64,000 nt of DNA from NCBI GenBank assembly GCA_038246545.1, contig JBBRVW010000001.1:1-64000 (forward strand). Reading direction: 5' to 3'. The number at the start of each line of letters is the position of its first letter. Position 1 is the stretch's first letter. Source of the stretch: JBBRVW01 sp038246545 (lineage in GTDB: Bacteria > Actinomycetota > Actinomycetes > JACCUZ01). Of this stretch, positions 30,239 to 39,771 are shown piece after piece. Under the pieces are notes generated by a model. It did no database searches. It was not told where the DNA came from and was given only the letters and a program-made list of their open reading frames with translations. A program made the position numbers and the translations under genes.

Positions 30239-31252
30239 TCACTGGTAGGAGACCATCACCGGCCGTGGGTGCCGGCGCATGGTCGCCGCCGGCCGGTACG
30301 TCGGGTGGTCCTCGTCGTAGAAGTTCTTCCAGCCCAGCCGGGTGCCCGCGGGGCGTGCGTGCCGGACGGCGTCCCAGGTGGCCTCCTTCTGCGGCGAGCC
30401 CCCCTGGCCGTCCATGTGCAGCAGCACCGCGAGCTCGGGCCGGTCGACCCGGAGCAGCCGCTCGCGGCCGATCATCGAAAGCCGGAACTGGTGGACGACG
30501 AACAGCTTCTGCGGCAGACCCTCGCTGCGCACCAGCGCGGCCAGCCAGGCGGTGGTGCGGTTGATCTCGGTCGCGTCGATGCTGCCGATCTGCTCGAGCG
30601 GTCGCTGCCCCCGCTGCAGCTTCCACTCCGGGTCGACCGCGAGCCCGACGTGCGGCAGCCGGAGCAGGGCCCGGTAGCGCATCGCCTGGTCCAGCAGGTC
30701 GGCGCGGCCGGGCTGGAGGTCCAGCACGACGAGCATCCCGGCCCGGCCGGCCGCCTTGACCCAGGGGCGGAGCGACCGCACCGACGACTCCCCCGAGTAG
30801 TCGCCGTCGCTGCCCTTGGACCGCTGCGCCACCGTGGCGATGATCTCGAACGCGGGGACGACGGGGTCGTCGGTGAGCCGGCGGTACGGCTTGGCCACTG
30901 CGCGGGCCCGCTCGACGGCGGCGGCCACGCCCTGCTCCCCCAGCACCCCGAGCGACCGCGCGCCGGGGTGGCCGTACAGGGCGACGAGCAGCCGGCCCGG
31001 GAAGAGGACCCGACCGCCGCCCGGCAGCTCGGCGCGGGTCGCGGCGGGCGTCCCAGTCGGTGTCGGCGCGGCCGTCGCGGTGGGTGTCGATGTCGGGGTC
31101 GTCGTCGTCGGAGATGCCGTCACCGCGGGGGTGGCTCGCGCGGTCGTGGACCCTGCTGACGGTGGACCGACGCCCGACGGGGAGGCGGCCACCAGCGCGG
31201 TCGCCGCGAGCGGGACCGCGACCACGGCGAGGGGCCACCAGCGACGTCGCAC
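30239..31252 (-). CDS. Secreted protein with Thr/Pro-rich linker, hypothetical
   Basis: A 337-residue protein from GTG 31252: a basic start, a hydrophobic signal (WPLAVVAVPLAATALVAASP), then about 55 residues rich in Thr, Pro and Ala that look like a wall-spanning or glycosylated linker. The folded part begins near GRVLFPGRLLVALYGHPGARSLGVLG and includes VLDLQPGRADLLDQ, LAVDPEWKL and FVVHQFRLSM, consistent with a TIM-barrel-like hydrolase fold. I recall this group as secreted hypothetical proteins in actinobacteria. It is divergent from the PAP2 gene, with 114 bp between starts. Confidence 0.72.
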   Translation of the reverse strand: MRRRWWPLAVVAVPLAATALVAASPSGVGPPSAGSTTARATPAVTASPTTTTPTSTPTATAAPTPTGTPAATRAELPGGGRVLFPGRLLVALYGHPGARSLGVLGEQGVAAAVERARAVAKPYRRLTDDPVVPAFEIIATVAQRSKGSDGDYSGESSVRSLRPWVKAAGRAGMLVVLDLQPGRADLLDQAMRYRALLRLPHVGLAVDPEWKLQRGQRPLEQIGSIDATEINRTTAWLAALVRSEGLPQKLFVVHQFRLSMIGRERLLRVDRPELAVLLHMDGQGGSPQKEATWDAVRHARPAGTRLGWKNFYDEDHPTYRPAATMRRHPRPVMVSYQ

Positions 31253-31366
31253 CCGCCCACTGTGACGGCCCACGACCGCCGGGCGGCAGCGACGCGCGGG
31301 CCGACCCGTGACTCCAGGGCCGGCGAACTCCCGGCAGGGCGGGGTCCGGGATGCCAGGGTGTACGG

Positions 31367-32221
31367 GTGCCTCACCTGATGCTCGGCTGGAAGATCGCGC
31401 TGCTCGGCGCCCTGGCCCTGCTCGTCGCCGGCGCCCTGCTGGCCCTGCTCCGGCCCACCGGTCGTCGCGGCCGCGCCGCGGTCGCCGCGGTCCGCGAGAG
31501 CGGCATCGTGCTCGCCCTGTTCTCGTTCTGGCAGCTCGCCGGAACCCTCGCGCACCACTCCGCCGCCGGCGCGGTGGGACGCGGCGAGCGGATCCTGGAG
31601 ATCGAGCGGACCCTGCACATCGCCACCGAGCACGGCACCCAGGACCTCGTCCTGCCGCACTCGTTGCTCACCCAGCTCTGCAACGGCTTCTACGTCTACG
31701 GCCACTTCAACGGGCTGATCATCTTTCTCGGCTGGATCTTCTGGCGGCACCGCTCGCTCTACCCGTCGGTCCGGATGTCGGTGGTGCTGGTCACCGCGAG
31801 CTGCTTCCTCCTGCACCTCGTCAAGGTCGCGCCGCCACGGCTGTTGCCGGGCGGTGGGTTCGTCGACACCGCGGCGCGGTACGGCCAGTCGGTCTACGGC
31901 CCCACGACCGTCGAGGTCGCCGACCAGCTGTCCGCGTTCCCGTCGGTGCACGTCGGCTGGGCGGCGATCGTCGCGTGGTGGTCCTGGCGTGCCAGCCCAT
32001 GGCGGTGGGGGTGGGTCGGGGTCGCACACTTCCTGGCGACGTCATTCGTCGTCGTCGCCACGGCCAACCACTACTGGCTCGATGGCATCGCCGCCATGGG
32101 GATCCTCGCCGTGGCGCTCGCCCTGCAGGCCGTCGTCCCGGCCGCCTGGCGCCGGGTCCGCCGGCCCGCGGCCGCGCCGCTGGTCGACGACCCGGCCACC
32201 GAGCCGGCCCTGGCCGGTTGA
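31367..32221 (+). CDS. PAP2 superfamily membrane phosphatase/transferase
   Basis: A 284-residue membrane protein with about six hydrophobic helices. It carries the C-terminal PAP2 motifs: SAFPSVHVGWAAIVAW with the catalytic His, and ANHYWLDGIAAM with the second His and Asp. The first motif (KXXXXXXRP type) is present only in modified form around HLVKVAPPRLLPGGGFVD, as in the inositol phosphotransferase-like branch. It is likely to act on a membrane lipid phosphate. Start taken at GTG 31367; ATG 31379 is possible. Confidence 0.83.
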   Translation: MPHLMLGWKIALLGALALLVAGALLALLRPTGRRGRAAVAAVRESGIVLALFSFWQLAGTLAHHSAAGAVGRGERILEIERTLHIATEHGTQDLVLPHSLLTQLCNGFYVYGHFNGLIIFLGWIFWRHRSLYPSVRMSVVLVTASCFLLHLVKVAPPRLLPGGGFVDTAARYGQSVYGPTTVEVADQLSAFPSVHVGWAAIVAWWSWRASPWRWGWVGVAHFLATSFVVVATANHYWLDGIAAMGILAVALALQAVVPAAWRRVRRPAAAPLVDDPATEPALAG

Positions 32222-32244
32222 CCGCAGCCGGCGGTGCCGCTGGG

Positions 32245-32412
32245 CTACCCGTGTCCGTAGGGAAGGACCCACCGGAACGCGGAACGGCCCGGGCGCCGGC
32301 ACCAGCAGCCCGTCGAGCACCCGCAGCGGGTGACGCCGGACGCCTCGAGCAGCTTCCCGACCACCGCCGCCAGCAGGTACAGCGCTATCGCCCTGCGGAC
32401 CAGACGTCCCAT
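32245..32412 (-). CDS. Small Cys-rich membrane-associated protein
   Basis: A 55-residue protein from ATG 32412. A short hydrophobic helix (AIALYLLAAVVGKLLEA) is followed by a tight cluster of four cysteines, CGCSTGCWC, and an aromatic/basic tail ending FRWVLPYGHG. I recall very similar short proteins beside PAP2 or AdnB genes in other actinobacteria, with function unknown. The cysteine cluster could hold a metal. It lies between the PAP2 gene (convergent) and the adnB stop. Confidence 0.65.
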   Translation of the reverse strand: MGRLVRRAIALYLLAAVVGKLLEASGVTRCGCSTGCWCRRPGRSAFRWVLPYGHG

Positions 32413-32422
32413 GCCCGGCACG

Positions 32423-35400
32423 CTAGCCCTCGCGGACCCGTGGGACCGAGCGGATCAGTGCGGTGAGCTGCTCCCCGTCGAGCAGGTCGGCGGGCCGGAC
32501 CGTGACGCCCGCCGCGACGTGGTGGAAGGCGGCGCGGATGCGGTCGAGCGGCGTGCCGGTCAGGCGGTGCCAGGCCAGCCGGTACACAGCGAGCTGGACG
32601 GCGGCCGCGGTGCCCTCCGCGCCGGTGCGCGGCGGGCCGGTCTTCCAGTCGACGACGTCGACCAGGCCGTCGGGCGCGTCGGTGAACACGGCGTCACAGC
32701 GACCGCGCAGCAGCAGACCGTCGACGACCATGTCGAAGGGCAGCTCGACCTCGGCCGGGGTGCGCGCGGCCCACTCGCTGGCCTCGAACGCCGCCTGCAG
32801 CGCGAGCAGGTCGTCGTCGGCCTGCCCCGTGAGGGCCGTGTCGTCGGCCGCACCCGGCAGCTCGTCGACGTCGAGCAGCCGCTGCTGCCCCCACCGCGCC
32901 TCCAGCCAGAGGTGGAACCGGGTGCCCCGGCGGGCCAGCGGCGCCGGCTTGCGGGGCAGCGGCCGTCGCAGCGACCGGGCCAGCTCGCCGGGGTCGCGGC
33001 GCAGCACGACCAGCTGGGACACCGTGAGCCGGGACGGCAGCTGGACGGGCGCGTCGGCGCCGGACCGCTGCCGCTGGCGGTCGAGCTCGGCGAGCAGCAG
33101 CTCGAGCTCGGCGTCCCAGTCGTCGACTCGCTCGCGGTGGCTGTCGTCGACGGCCGGGGCGGAGCCGCCGGCCGCGCGGACCAGGGCGGCCCCGGCCTCC
33201 AGCGCGGCGCGTCGCCGGCCCAGCGGGTCACCGGGCCAGCGCAGCGTTGCCGGAACGGCCGCCATCGGGTTGGGGCCGTCGGCCTCGGGCGGCTCGGCCC
33301 AGACCGCGACCTCGCCGCCCCCGGCGGCGCACAGGTCGCGCAGCTGACCGAGCAGCTCGGAGGGCCCACGCGGCTTGGTGTTGGTGTCCCACCAGTAGCC
33401 GGAGCAGAGCAGCAGGTCGCGGGCCCGGGTGACGGCGACGTAGGCGAGCCGACGCTCCTCGAGCGCACCCCGCGCCTTGCAGGTCTCGCGGAAGTCGGTG
33501 AGCAGGTCGCGGGCGGCCACCTGGTCGCCGGCGTCCTCCCAGCGCAGCACCGGCAGCTCGGACCGGTCGCCGCGCAGCGGGAACGGCAGGGTGGCGACCT
33601 GCTTGGTCCAGTCGGCGACCGGCTGCCCGTCGACCGGGAACACCGACCGGGCCATCCCCGCCACTGCGACGACGTCCCACTCGAGGCCCTTGGCGGCGTG
33701 CACGGTCATCAGCTGCACGCGGGACGCGTCGGGCTCGGCGATCTCGATCTCGAGACCGCGCTCCTGCTCCTGGGCGGCGTCGAGATAGGCGAGGAACGCC
33801 AGCAGGCCGGGGTCCTCGCCGGACGTGGCGAACTCCTCGGCGACCTCGACCAGCCGGTCGACGTCGAGCAGTGCGTCGCCCGCGCGGACACCGGGCCGGG
33901 CCGCGAGCTCGACGTCGAGGTCGAGCGCGCGGACCACCGACATGACGAGGTCCGGCAAGGCGGAGGCGGTGAAGCGGCGCAGCCGGCGCAGCTCGTCGCG
34001 CAGGGCCACGAGCCGCCGATGCCCCTCGGCGGAGTAGGCACCCTGGTCACCCGGCTGGTCGACCGCGTCGACGAGGCTGCGCTCGTCGACGGCGTCGTAC
34101 TCGGGGTCGCTGCGGTCGGCCGGCCCATCACGGTCCGCCGCCGGGCCGGTAGCGCCGTCGGCGGCGGCCGGCCGGAGGCCACCGACCGAGAGCCTGCGGG
34201 CCTGCCGGCCGAGCGCGTCGAGGTCGCGTGGGCCCAGCCGCCACCGGGGCCCGGTGAGCAGCCGGAGCAGCGCGGCCCCGGCCGTGGGGTCGGCCAGCAC
34301 CCGCAGGGTGCTCACGACGTCGACCACCTCGGGCTCGAGCAGCAGGCCGCCGAGGCCGACCACCTCGCAGGGGACGCCGCGCTCGCGCAGCGCCGCCTCG
34401 AGCCGCGGGAAGTGCGAGCGCTTGCGGGCCAGCACGGCGACCTTCCCCCAGTCGAGCCGGTCGTCGCCGCGGGCCGGGTCGCCGAGAGCAGCCACCTCGT
34501 CGGCGATCCAGGTGGCCTCGTCGGCGACGGTCTCGTGCAGCGCGGTGACCAGCCGGCCGCGCCCCTCGCGGCCGGGACCGGGCCGCAGGTGGCGGTCGGC
34601 GCCGGCCTCGCGGAGCGGGATGCCGTCGGCCACGAGGTTGGCGGCGCCGAGGACGCCCTCGCCGTTGCGGAAGCTCACCGTGAGCCGGCTGGACCCGCCG
34701 CGCTCCTCGGCACCGGCCGGCCCCTCGCCGCCACCACCGTCGGCGCCCTCGGCGCCGGCGAAGTCGTCGAGGAACCGCTCGAGGTTGCCAGCGCTGGCCC
34801 CACGCCAGCCGTAGATGGACTGCCGGGGGTCGCCGACCGCGGTGACCGGGTGGCCGGTGCCGAACAGCGAGGTGAGCAGCACCCGCTGCGCCTCACCGGT
34901 GTCCTGGTACTCGTCGAGCAGTACGGCGGCATAGCGGCCGCGCTCGATCTCGCCGACCTCGGGATGGTCGCGCGCGATGCAGGCGGCGACCGCGACCTGG
35001 TCGCCGTAGTCCATCGCGCCGCGGCGTCGCTTGGCGGCGGTGTAGTCGCGCACGAGCGGCAGCAGCGCGAGCCGCGCGTCGAGCAGGGCCAGCATCTTGG
35101 TGACGTCGGCGTACTGACCGGCGGCCTTCTGCCCCTGGGCGCGGGGCAGGCCCAGCAGGTGGTCGCGGACGCGCGACGTGAGGGCCACGACCTCGTCGGG
35201 GTCGCGCAGGTGCTCGGCGAGCTCGCCGGCCAGCGCGAGCACGTCGCCCACGACGGTCGTCGGCGCGCGGTCGACGTCGTCCATCGCACCGTCGTAGGAC
35301 TCGACGACCTGGGCGGCGTACTGCCAGCTCACGGCCTCGCCGACCAGCCGGCTGCTCGGCTCGAGACCGATGCGCAGGGCGTGCTCGCCGACCAGCGCGG

Positions 35401-35854
35401 CGGCGTAGGAGTGGTAGGTCGTGACGGTGGGCTCACCGGTGCGCAGCGACGCGGCGACGTCGTCGTCGAGGAACGGCTCGGACTCGTGGGCGAACCGCAG
35501 CCGAGCGAGCATCCGGCGCACCCGCTCCCCCAGCTCGGACGCCGCCTTCCGCGTGAACGTGAGCCCGAGCACCCGGTGCGGCTCGACCAGCCCGTTGGCC
35601 ACCAGCCAGACGACCCGCAGTCCCATGGTCTGGGTCTTGCCGGAGCCGGCACCGGCGACCACGACGTGCGGGCGCAGCGGCGCGGTGACGGCCCCGGTCT
35701 GCTCGGGCGTGGGCGGGAAGGCCTCGCCCAGCCGGCGGGACAGCTCGGCGGGGCTGAGCAGCGTGCCGCGCACCGCCGGGGGGGCGCCGGCGTCGTCGAA
35801 CATCTCGACCTGGCCGGCGACCGGCCTGCCACGGGTGCGGCGCCCGGGGCTCAC
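32423..35854 (-). CDS. adnB: AdnB subunit of the AdnAB helicase-nuclease
   Basis: A 1143-residue protein. Walker A AGAGSGKT is at residues 67-74, followed by helicase motifs VLGLTFTRKAASEL, LLDEYQDTGEAQR, AVGDPRQSIYGWRGA and VAVTRARDL. The C-terminal quarter is a RecB-type nuclease whose metal site is in DGLVDVVDWKTG. AdnA and AdnB form the actinobacterial motor-nuclease that resects double-strand breaks, with AdnB supplying the main motor. GTG 35854 overlaps the adnA stop (GTGA). In-frame sequence upstream of 35854 is only the antisense-free shadow of adnA and is not part of the gene. Confidence 0.93.
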   Translation of the reverse strand: MSPGRRTRGRPVAGQVEMFDDAGAPPAVRGTLLSPAELSRRLGEAFPPTPEQTGAVTAPLRPHVVVAGAGSGKTQTMGLRVVWLVANGLVEPHRVLGLTFTRKAASELGERVRRMLARLRFAHESEPFLDDDVAASLRTGEPTVTTYHSYAAALVGEHALRIGLEPSSRLVGEAVSWQYAAQVVESYDGAMDDVDRAPTTVVGDVLALAGELAEHLRDPDEVVALTSRVRDHLLGLPRAQGQKAAGQYADVTKMLALLDARLALLPLVRDYTAAKRRRGAMDYGDQVAVAACIARDHPEVGEIERGRYAAVLLDEYQDTGEAQRVLLTSLFGTGHPVTAVGDPRQSIYGWRGASAGNLERFLDDFAGAEGADGGGGEGPAGAEERGGSSRLTVSFRNGEGVLGAANLVADGIPLREAGADRHLRPGPGREGRGRLVTALHETVADEATWIADEVAALGDPARGDDRLDWGKVAVLARKRSHFPRLEAALRERGVPCEVVGLGGLLLEPEVVDVVSTLRVLADPTAGAALLRLLTGPRWRLGPRDLDALGRQARRLSVGGLRPAAADGATGPAADRDGPADRSDPEYDAVDERSLVDAVDQPGDQGAYSAEGHRRLVALRDELRRLRRFTASALPDLVMSVVRALDLDVELAARPGVRAGDALLDVDRLVEVAEEFATSGEDPGLLAFLAYLDAAQEQERGLEIEIAEPDASRVQLMTVHAAKGLEWDVVAVAGMARSVFPVDGQPVADWTKQVATLPFPLRGDRSELPVLRWEDAGDQVAARDLLTDFRETCKARGALEERRLAYVAVTRARDLLLCSGYWWDTNTKPRGPSELLGQLRDLCAAGGGEVAVWAEPPEADGPNPMAAVPATLRWPGDPLGRRRAALEAGAALVRAAGGSAPAVDDSHRERVDDWDAELELLLAELDRQRQRSGADAPVQLPSRLTVSQLVVLRRDPGELARSLRRPLPRKPAPLARRGTRFHLWLEARWGQQRLLDVDELPGAADDTALTGQADDDLLALQAAFEASEWAARTPAEVELPFDMVVDGLLLRGRCDAVFTDAPDGLVDVVDWKTGPPRTGAEGTAAAVQLAVYRLAWHRLTGTPLDRIRAAFHHVAAGVTVRPADLLDGEQLTALIRSVPRVREG

Positions 35855-38800
35855 GTGGTCACCGTCCGGCCGTCCTCCTGGACCGGGCAGCTGGTGCGCA
35901 CCGGGCAGTAGCCGCAGTAGCGGTTCTCGACGGCGGAGAACGCGGATCCGGCCATGCCGTCGGCGACCTCGAGAACCAGCCGGCGGGCCCAGCCCGGGTC
36001 GTCGCCGTCGACCAGCGGCTCCTGGGCCTGCACGGCGTACTTCGCGCCGCCGGCCTTGCCCACCTGCACCAGCTCCGCCCCGCCACTGGCCGACAGGCCG
36101 TCGAACGCGCCGGCCTCGACGGCGAGCTGGTAGGTGGCGAGCTGGCCGTGGCTGGGGAGCTCCTCCGGCGGCACCTTCGAGGTGCCTGTCTTGAGGTCGA
36201 CGACGACGGCGCGGCCGAGGTCGTCGCGCTCGATGCGGTCGACCCGGCCACCGAGCCGGGCGCGGCCGACCTCGGCGGCGAACTCCAGCTCGGTGGCGAC
36301 GACCTCGCGGCCGTTGTCGGCCAGCCACCGCGCCAGCCGCCGGACCATGCCCTCGGCCTTCTCGCGCTCCTTGCGGGCGACCCAGCCGGCCCCGAGGTCG
36401 ACAGACGGCAGCAGCGACCGGAGCCGGGCCTGCAGTGCCGGCTCGGTGCTCTGCTCCGGCGTGGTCGCTGCCTCTGCCACGGCGTGCACGAGGGTGCCGA
36501 CGGTCTGTGCCGCCCCGGCCGGGTCGCCACCGCCGACGTGCTCGAGGAACCACCGCAGCTCGCAGCGTCGGAACGACTCGACCTTCGACGGGCTGACCGC
36601 CACCGGCTCGCCGTCGGCGCGGACCGGGCGCTCGTCCGAGAGCGGTGCCAGCCCCCACCACGCGGACGGGTCGGCGCCGCGGGCGCGGGCGGCGGCCAGG
36701 GTCGCCAGCCGGTGCGCGGCGGCCGTCCGCAGGTCGGCGGGTGTCGACTCGTCGGCGACCGTCTGCCGGAGGTCGGCCACCAGACTGGTGAGCGACATGG
36801 CGCGCCGGACCACCGCGAGCGGGCGCGGGTCGTGCCCGGTGGGCGGGTCGATCTCGTCGAGGAACCGGGACGGGCTCAGCCCCTCGCGCTCGCTGCTGAC
36901 CGCGGTCACCAGCAGCGAGCGCCGGGCCCGGGTCACCGCGACGTAGAACAGCCGGCGCTCCTCCACGAGCAGCCGGCCGAGGGTGGCGGCGTTGGCGACC
37001 GCTGGTGCGGTGCGCTCGGCGCCGGGTCGGAGCAGGTCGACCAGCCGCTCGGAGCCGAGGAAGGAGCCGCGCATCCGCAGGTCCGGCCAGCTGCCCTCCT
37101 GCACCCCGGCCACGCACACGACGTCCCACTCGAGGCCCTTGCTCGCGTGCGCGGTGAGCACCTGGACGGCGTGTTCGGCCACCGGCCGTACCGACGGCTC
37201 GTCACCGGGGATCTGCTGCCCCGCGAGGTGGTCGACGAAGCCCTCGGGACCCGCGCCCGGCAGGCGGTCGCAGAACCGGGCCGCGGTGTCGAACAGGGCG
37301 ACCACGGCGTCGAGGTCGCGGTCGGCCGCCTCACCTGCAGGGCCGCCCTCGCGGCTGGACCGATCCCAGCGGGTGGCGAGGCCGGAGCGGTCCCAGAGCT
37401 CCCACAGGACGTCCTCCGCGGTGGCCCCCGGTGCCGCGACGGCGTCGCGCGCCGCGCGGAGCAGCCCAGCGACGGCGGTCGCGGGACGGCTTGCTGACCG
37501 CTCGAGCGTGGTGAGGACGGCGGGCTCCTCGAGCGCCTCGACGAGGAGCGGCCCGGACGGGCGGCCACCACCCGCGGCCAGCTCGTCACGCCGTAGCGCC
37601 TGCCGCAGCCGGCGCAGCGCCATCACGTCGGCACCGCCGACCGGCGAGGTGAGCAGCTCGACGGCCGCCTCCTCGTCGAGGGTCTCGGGCCGGGTGGCGC
37701 ACCGGAGCAGCAGCAGCAGCGGCCGGACCGCGGGCTCCTGCTGCAGCGGCACCTCGTCGCCGGACACGGCCACCGGGACGCCGGCCGCGACCATCGCGCG
37801 CCGCAGCACCGGCATCGCGTGCACGGTGGAGCGGACGACCACGGCCATCCGGGACCACGGGACGCCGTCGACGAGGTGGGCGTGGCGCAGCCGCGCGGCG
37901 ACGTGGGCGGCCTCCTGGGTCTCCGACCGCAGCAGCGAGACGGCGAGCTCGCCGGGAGGGGCCTCGGGCACCGGCAGCAGGTCGCGGTGGTGCCGCGGTC
38001 CGCCGAGCCCGCGGGCGACCCGGCGGCCGGCGGCCAGCAGCTCCGCGCCGGAGCGCCGGCTGGTGCCGAGCCAGACCAGCGGTGCCGACTCGCCGGACCG
38101 GGTGCGGAAGGTGTCGCGGAAGCTGCGGATGCCGGCCACGTCGGCGCCGCGGAAGCCGTAGATCGACTGGTCGGGGTCGCCGACGGCGACCAGGTCGCGC
38201 CCCTCGCCGGAGAGCAGCCGGAGCAGCTCGACCTGCGCGGGGTCGGTGTCCTGCAGCTCGTCGACGAGGACGAGTGGCCGGGCGGCCCGCTCGGCCGAGA
38301 GCAGCGCCGGCTCGGCGATCCAGAGGCCGACCACAGCGCGGATCAGCTCGGCCGGGTCGTAGCTGGCGGCGTCGCGCAGCGCCGTGACGCCGGCGTACTG
38401 CCGCATGAAGACGGCGGCAGCCTGCCAGTCGTCGCGCCCCTGCTCACGACCCAGCCGCTCGAGCTCGGCCGGCCCCACGCCCCGCTCGTAGGCCCGCATC
38501 AGCAGGTCGCGCAGCTCCTGGGCGAAGCCACGCGTGGCGAGCGCGGGCCGCAGGCGCTCCGGCCAGCCGGTCGCGCCGCCCTCGAGGTCGCCGGCGAGCA
38601 GGTCGCGGACCACGAGGTCCTGCTCGGGGCCGGAGAGCAGCCGCGGCGCGGTGTCGCCGCGCGCTGCCGCCTCGCGCCGCAGCACGCCGAAGGCGTAGGA
38701 GTGGAACGTGCGGGCGAGCGGCTCCTTGGTGGCGCGGCCGAGTCGTGCCGTGATGCGCGACCGCAGCTCGGCCGCCGCCCGCCGGCCGAAGGTGAGCACC

Positions 38801-39048
38801 AGGACCTGCTCGGGGTCGGCTCCGGCGTCGATCCGGGCCACCACTGCCTCGACCAGGGTCGTGGTCTTGCCGGTGCCGGGCCCGGCGAGCACCAGCAGCG
38901 GCCCGTCACGGTGGTCGACGACCTCCTGCTGAGCAGGGTCGAGCACCGGTGCTGCGATCGGCCGGGCAGCCGCCCGCACCAGCCGGTACGGCGGCAGCGG
39001 GGCGGCGCGCCCGGCGCGCTGTCGCGGCTGGTTGGTCACGTCGGCCAT
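35851..39048 (-). CDS. adnA: AdnA subunit of the AdnAB helicase-nuclease
   Basis: A 1065-residue UvrD-like protein. Walker A GPGTGKTT is at residues 56-63, with VLVLTFGRRAAAEL, LVDELQDTDPAQ, AVGDPDQSIYGFRGA and VAVTRARRSL as later helicase motifs. The C-terminal nuclease domain contains VVVDLKTGTSKVP. It ends with YCGYCPVRTSCP, the cysteines of an iron-sulfur-type clamp also seen in AddB and Cas4 nucleases. Start taken at ATG 39048, seven codons inside the longest frame. It is coupled to adnB by a 4-bp overlap and is divergent from a DHFR-like gene. Confidence 0.92.
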   Translation of the reverse strand: MADVTNQPRQRAGRAAPLPPYRLVRAAARPIAAPVLDPAQQEVVDHRDGPLLVLAGPGTGKTTTLVEAVVARIDAGADPEQVLVLTFGRRAAAELRSRITARLGRATKEPLARTFHSYAFGVLRREAAARGDTAPRLLSGPEQDLVVRDLLAGDLEGGATGWPERLRPALATRGFAQELRDLLMRAYERGVGPAELERLGREQGRDDWQAAAVFMRQYAGVTALRDAASYDPAELIRAVVGLWIAEPALLSAERAARPLVLVDELQDTDPAQVELLRLLSGEGRDLVAVGDPDQSIYGFRGADVAGIRSFRDTFRTRSGESAPLVWLGTSRRSGAELLAAGRRVARGLGGPRHHRDLLPVPEAPPGELAVSLLRSETQEAAHVAARLRHAHLVDGVPWSRMAVVVRSTVHAMPVLRRAMVAAGVPVAVSGDEVPLQQEPAVRPLLLLLRCATRPETLDEEAAVELLTSPVGGADVMALRRLRQALRRDELAAGGGRPSGPLLVEALEEPAVLTTLERSASRPATAVAGLLRAARDAVAAPGATAEDVLWELWDRSGLATRWDRSSREGGPAGEAADRDLDAVVALFDTAARFCDRLPGAGPEGFVDHLAGQQIPGDEPSVRPVAEHAVQVLTAHASKGLEWDVVCVAGVQEGSWPDLRMRGSFLGSERLVDLLRPGAERTAPAVANAATLGRLLVEERRLFYVAVTRARRSLLVTAVSSEREGLSPSRFLDEIDPPTGHDPRPLAVVRRAMSLTSLVADLRQTVADESTPADLRTAAAHRLATLAAARARGADPSAWWGLAPLSDERPVRADGEPVAVSPSKVESFRRCELRWFLEHVGGGDPAGAAQTVGTLVHAVAEAATTPEQSTEPALQARLRSLLPSVDLGAGWVARKEREKAEGMVRRLARWLADNGREVVATELEFAAEVGRARLGGRVDRIERDDLGRAVVVDLKTGTSKVPPEELPSHGQLATYQLAVEAGAFDGLSASGGAELVQVGKAGGAKYAVQAQEPLVDGDDPGWARRLVLEVADGMAGSAFSAVENRYCGYCPVRTSCPVQEDGRTVTT

Positions 39049-39198
39049 CCCACCACGGCCCCTGGACACATCCCGGTCGCATGGTGGTGCAACCGCCGCA
39101 CCGCTCGCGCCAGGGTGTCTGTGCGTCGCCCTCCTGATCCTGGGGAAGGGGCCAGCACGCCAGGATGGACGGAGGCAACCGACGCCCTGAGGAGCGCC

Positions 39199-39765
39199 AT
39201 GTCAGGAACAGCACGGCTGGTCTACTCGGCGATCGCGTCGCTCGACGGCTTCGTCGCCGACGAGAGCGGCACCTTCGACTGGGCCGCCCCGGACGAGGAG
39301 GTGCACGCCTTCGTCAACGACCTCCAGCGCGAGGTCGGCACCTACCTCTACGGGCGCCGCATGTACGAGGTGATGTCGGCCTGGGAGCACCCGGACCAGA
39401 TCGGCGACGAGCCGGTGGTGCAGGACTTCGGACGGGTCTGGCAGTCGGCGGACAAGGTCGTCTACTCGACCACCCTCGACGCGGTGAGCACCGTGCGCAC
39501 CCGCCTGGAGCGGTCGTTCGACCCGGCGGCAGTCCGCGCCCTCGTCGACGGCGCCGACCGCGACGTGTCGGTGGGCGGCCCGGGGCTCGCGGCCGCCGCG
39601 TTCCGCGCCGGCCTGGTGCAGGACTGCCACCTGCTCCTGGTGCCGGTGCTGGTCGGCGGGGGCACCCGCGCATTGCCCGACGGCGTGCGGCTCGACCTCG
39701 AGCTGGTCGACGAGCACCGGTTCACCGGCGGCGTCGTGCACCTGCACCACCGCGTGATGGGCTGA
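39199..39765 (+). CDS. Dihydrofolate reductase family protein (RibD C-terminal type)
   Basis: A 188-residue protein of the RibD C-terminal/DHFR-like fold. It opens LVYSAIASLDGFVADESGTF, has YGRRMYEVMSAW in the middle and DVSVGGPGLAAAAFRAGLVQ near residue 125, ending with a conserved LLLVPVLVGGGTRAL. These features bind NADPH in relatives, but the substrate is unknown and a role in folate or riboflavin synthesis should not be assumed. ATG 39199 has GGAG upstream. It converges on the M16 gene. Confidence 0.87.
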   Translation: MSGTARLVYSAIASLDGFVADESGTFDWAAPDEEVHAFVNDLQREVGTYLYGRRMYEVMSAWEHPDQIGDEPVVQDFGRVWQSADKVVYSTTLDAVSTVRTRLERSFDPAAVRALVDGADRDVSVGGPGLAAAAFRAGLVQDCHLLLVPVLVGGGTRALPDGVRLDLELVDEHRFTGGVVHLHHRVMG

Positions 39766-39771
39766 CCCCGG

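Noticed and set aside
32330..35911. 1193-codon plus-strand open frame opposite adnB
   Set aside because: Low-complexity Gly/Arg/Val/Asp composition and exact overlap with well-conserved AdnB motifs on the other strand mark it as a shadow.
35855..37129. In-frame N-terminal extension of AdnB by about 425 codons
   Set aside because: The extension lies within adnA in another frame and lacks similarity; the GTGA junction at 35851-35854 gives a natural start.
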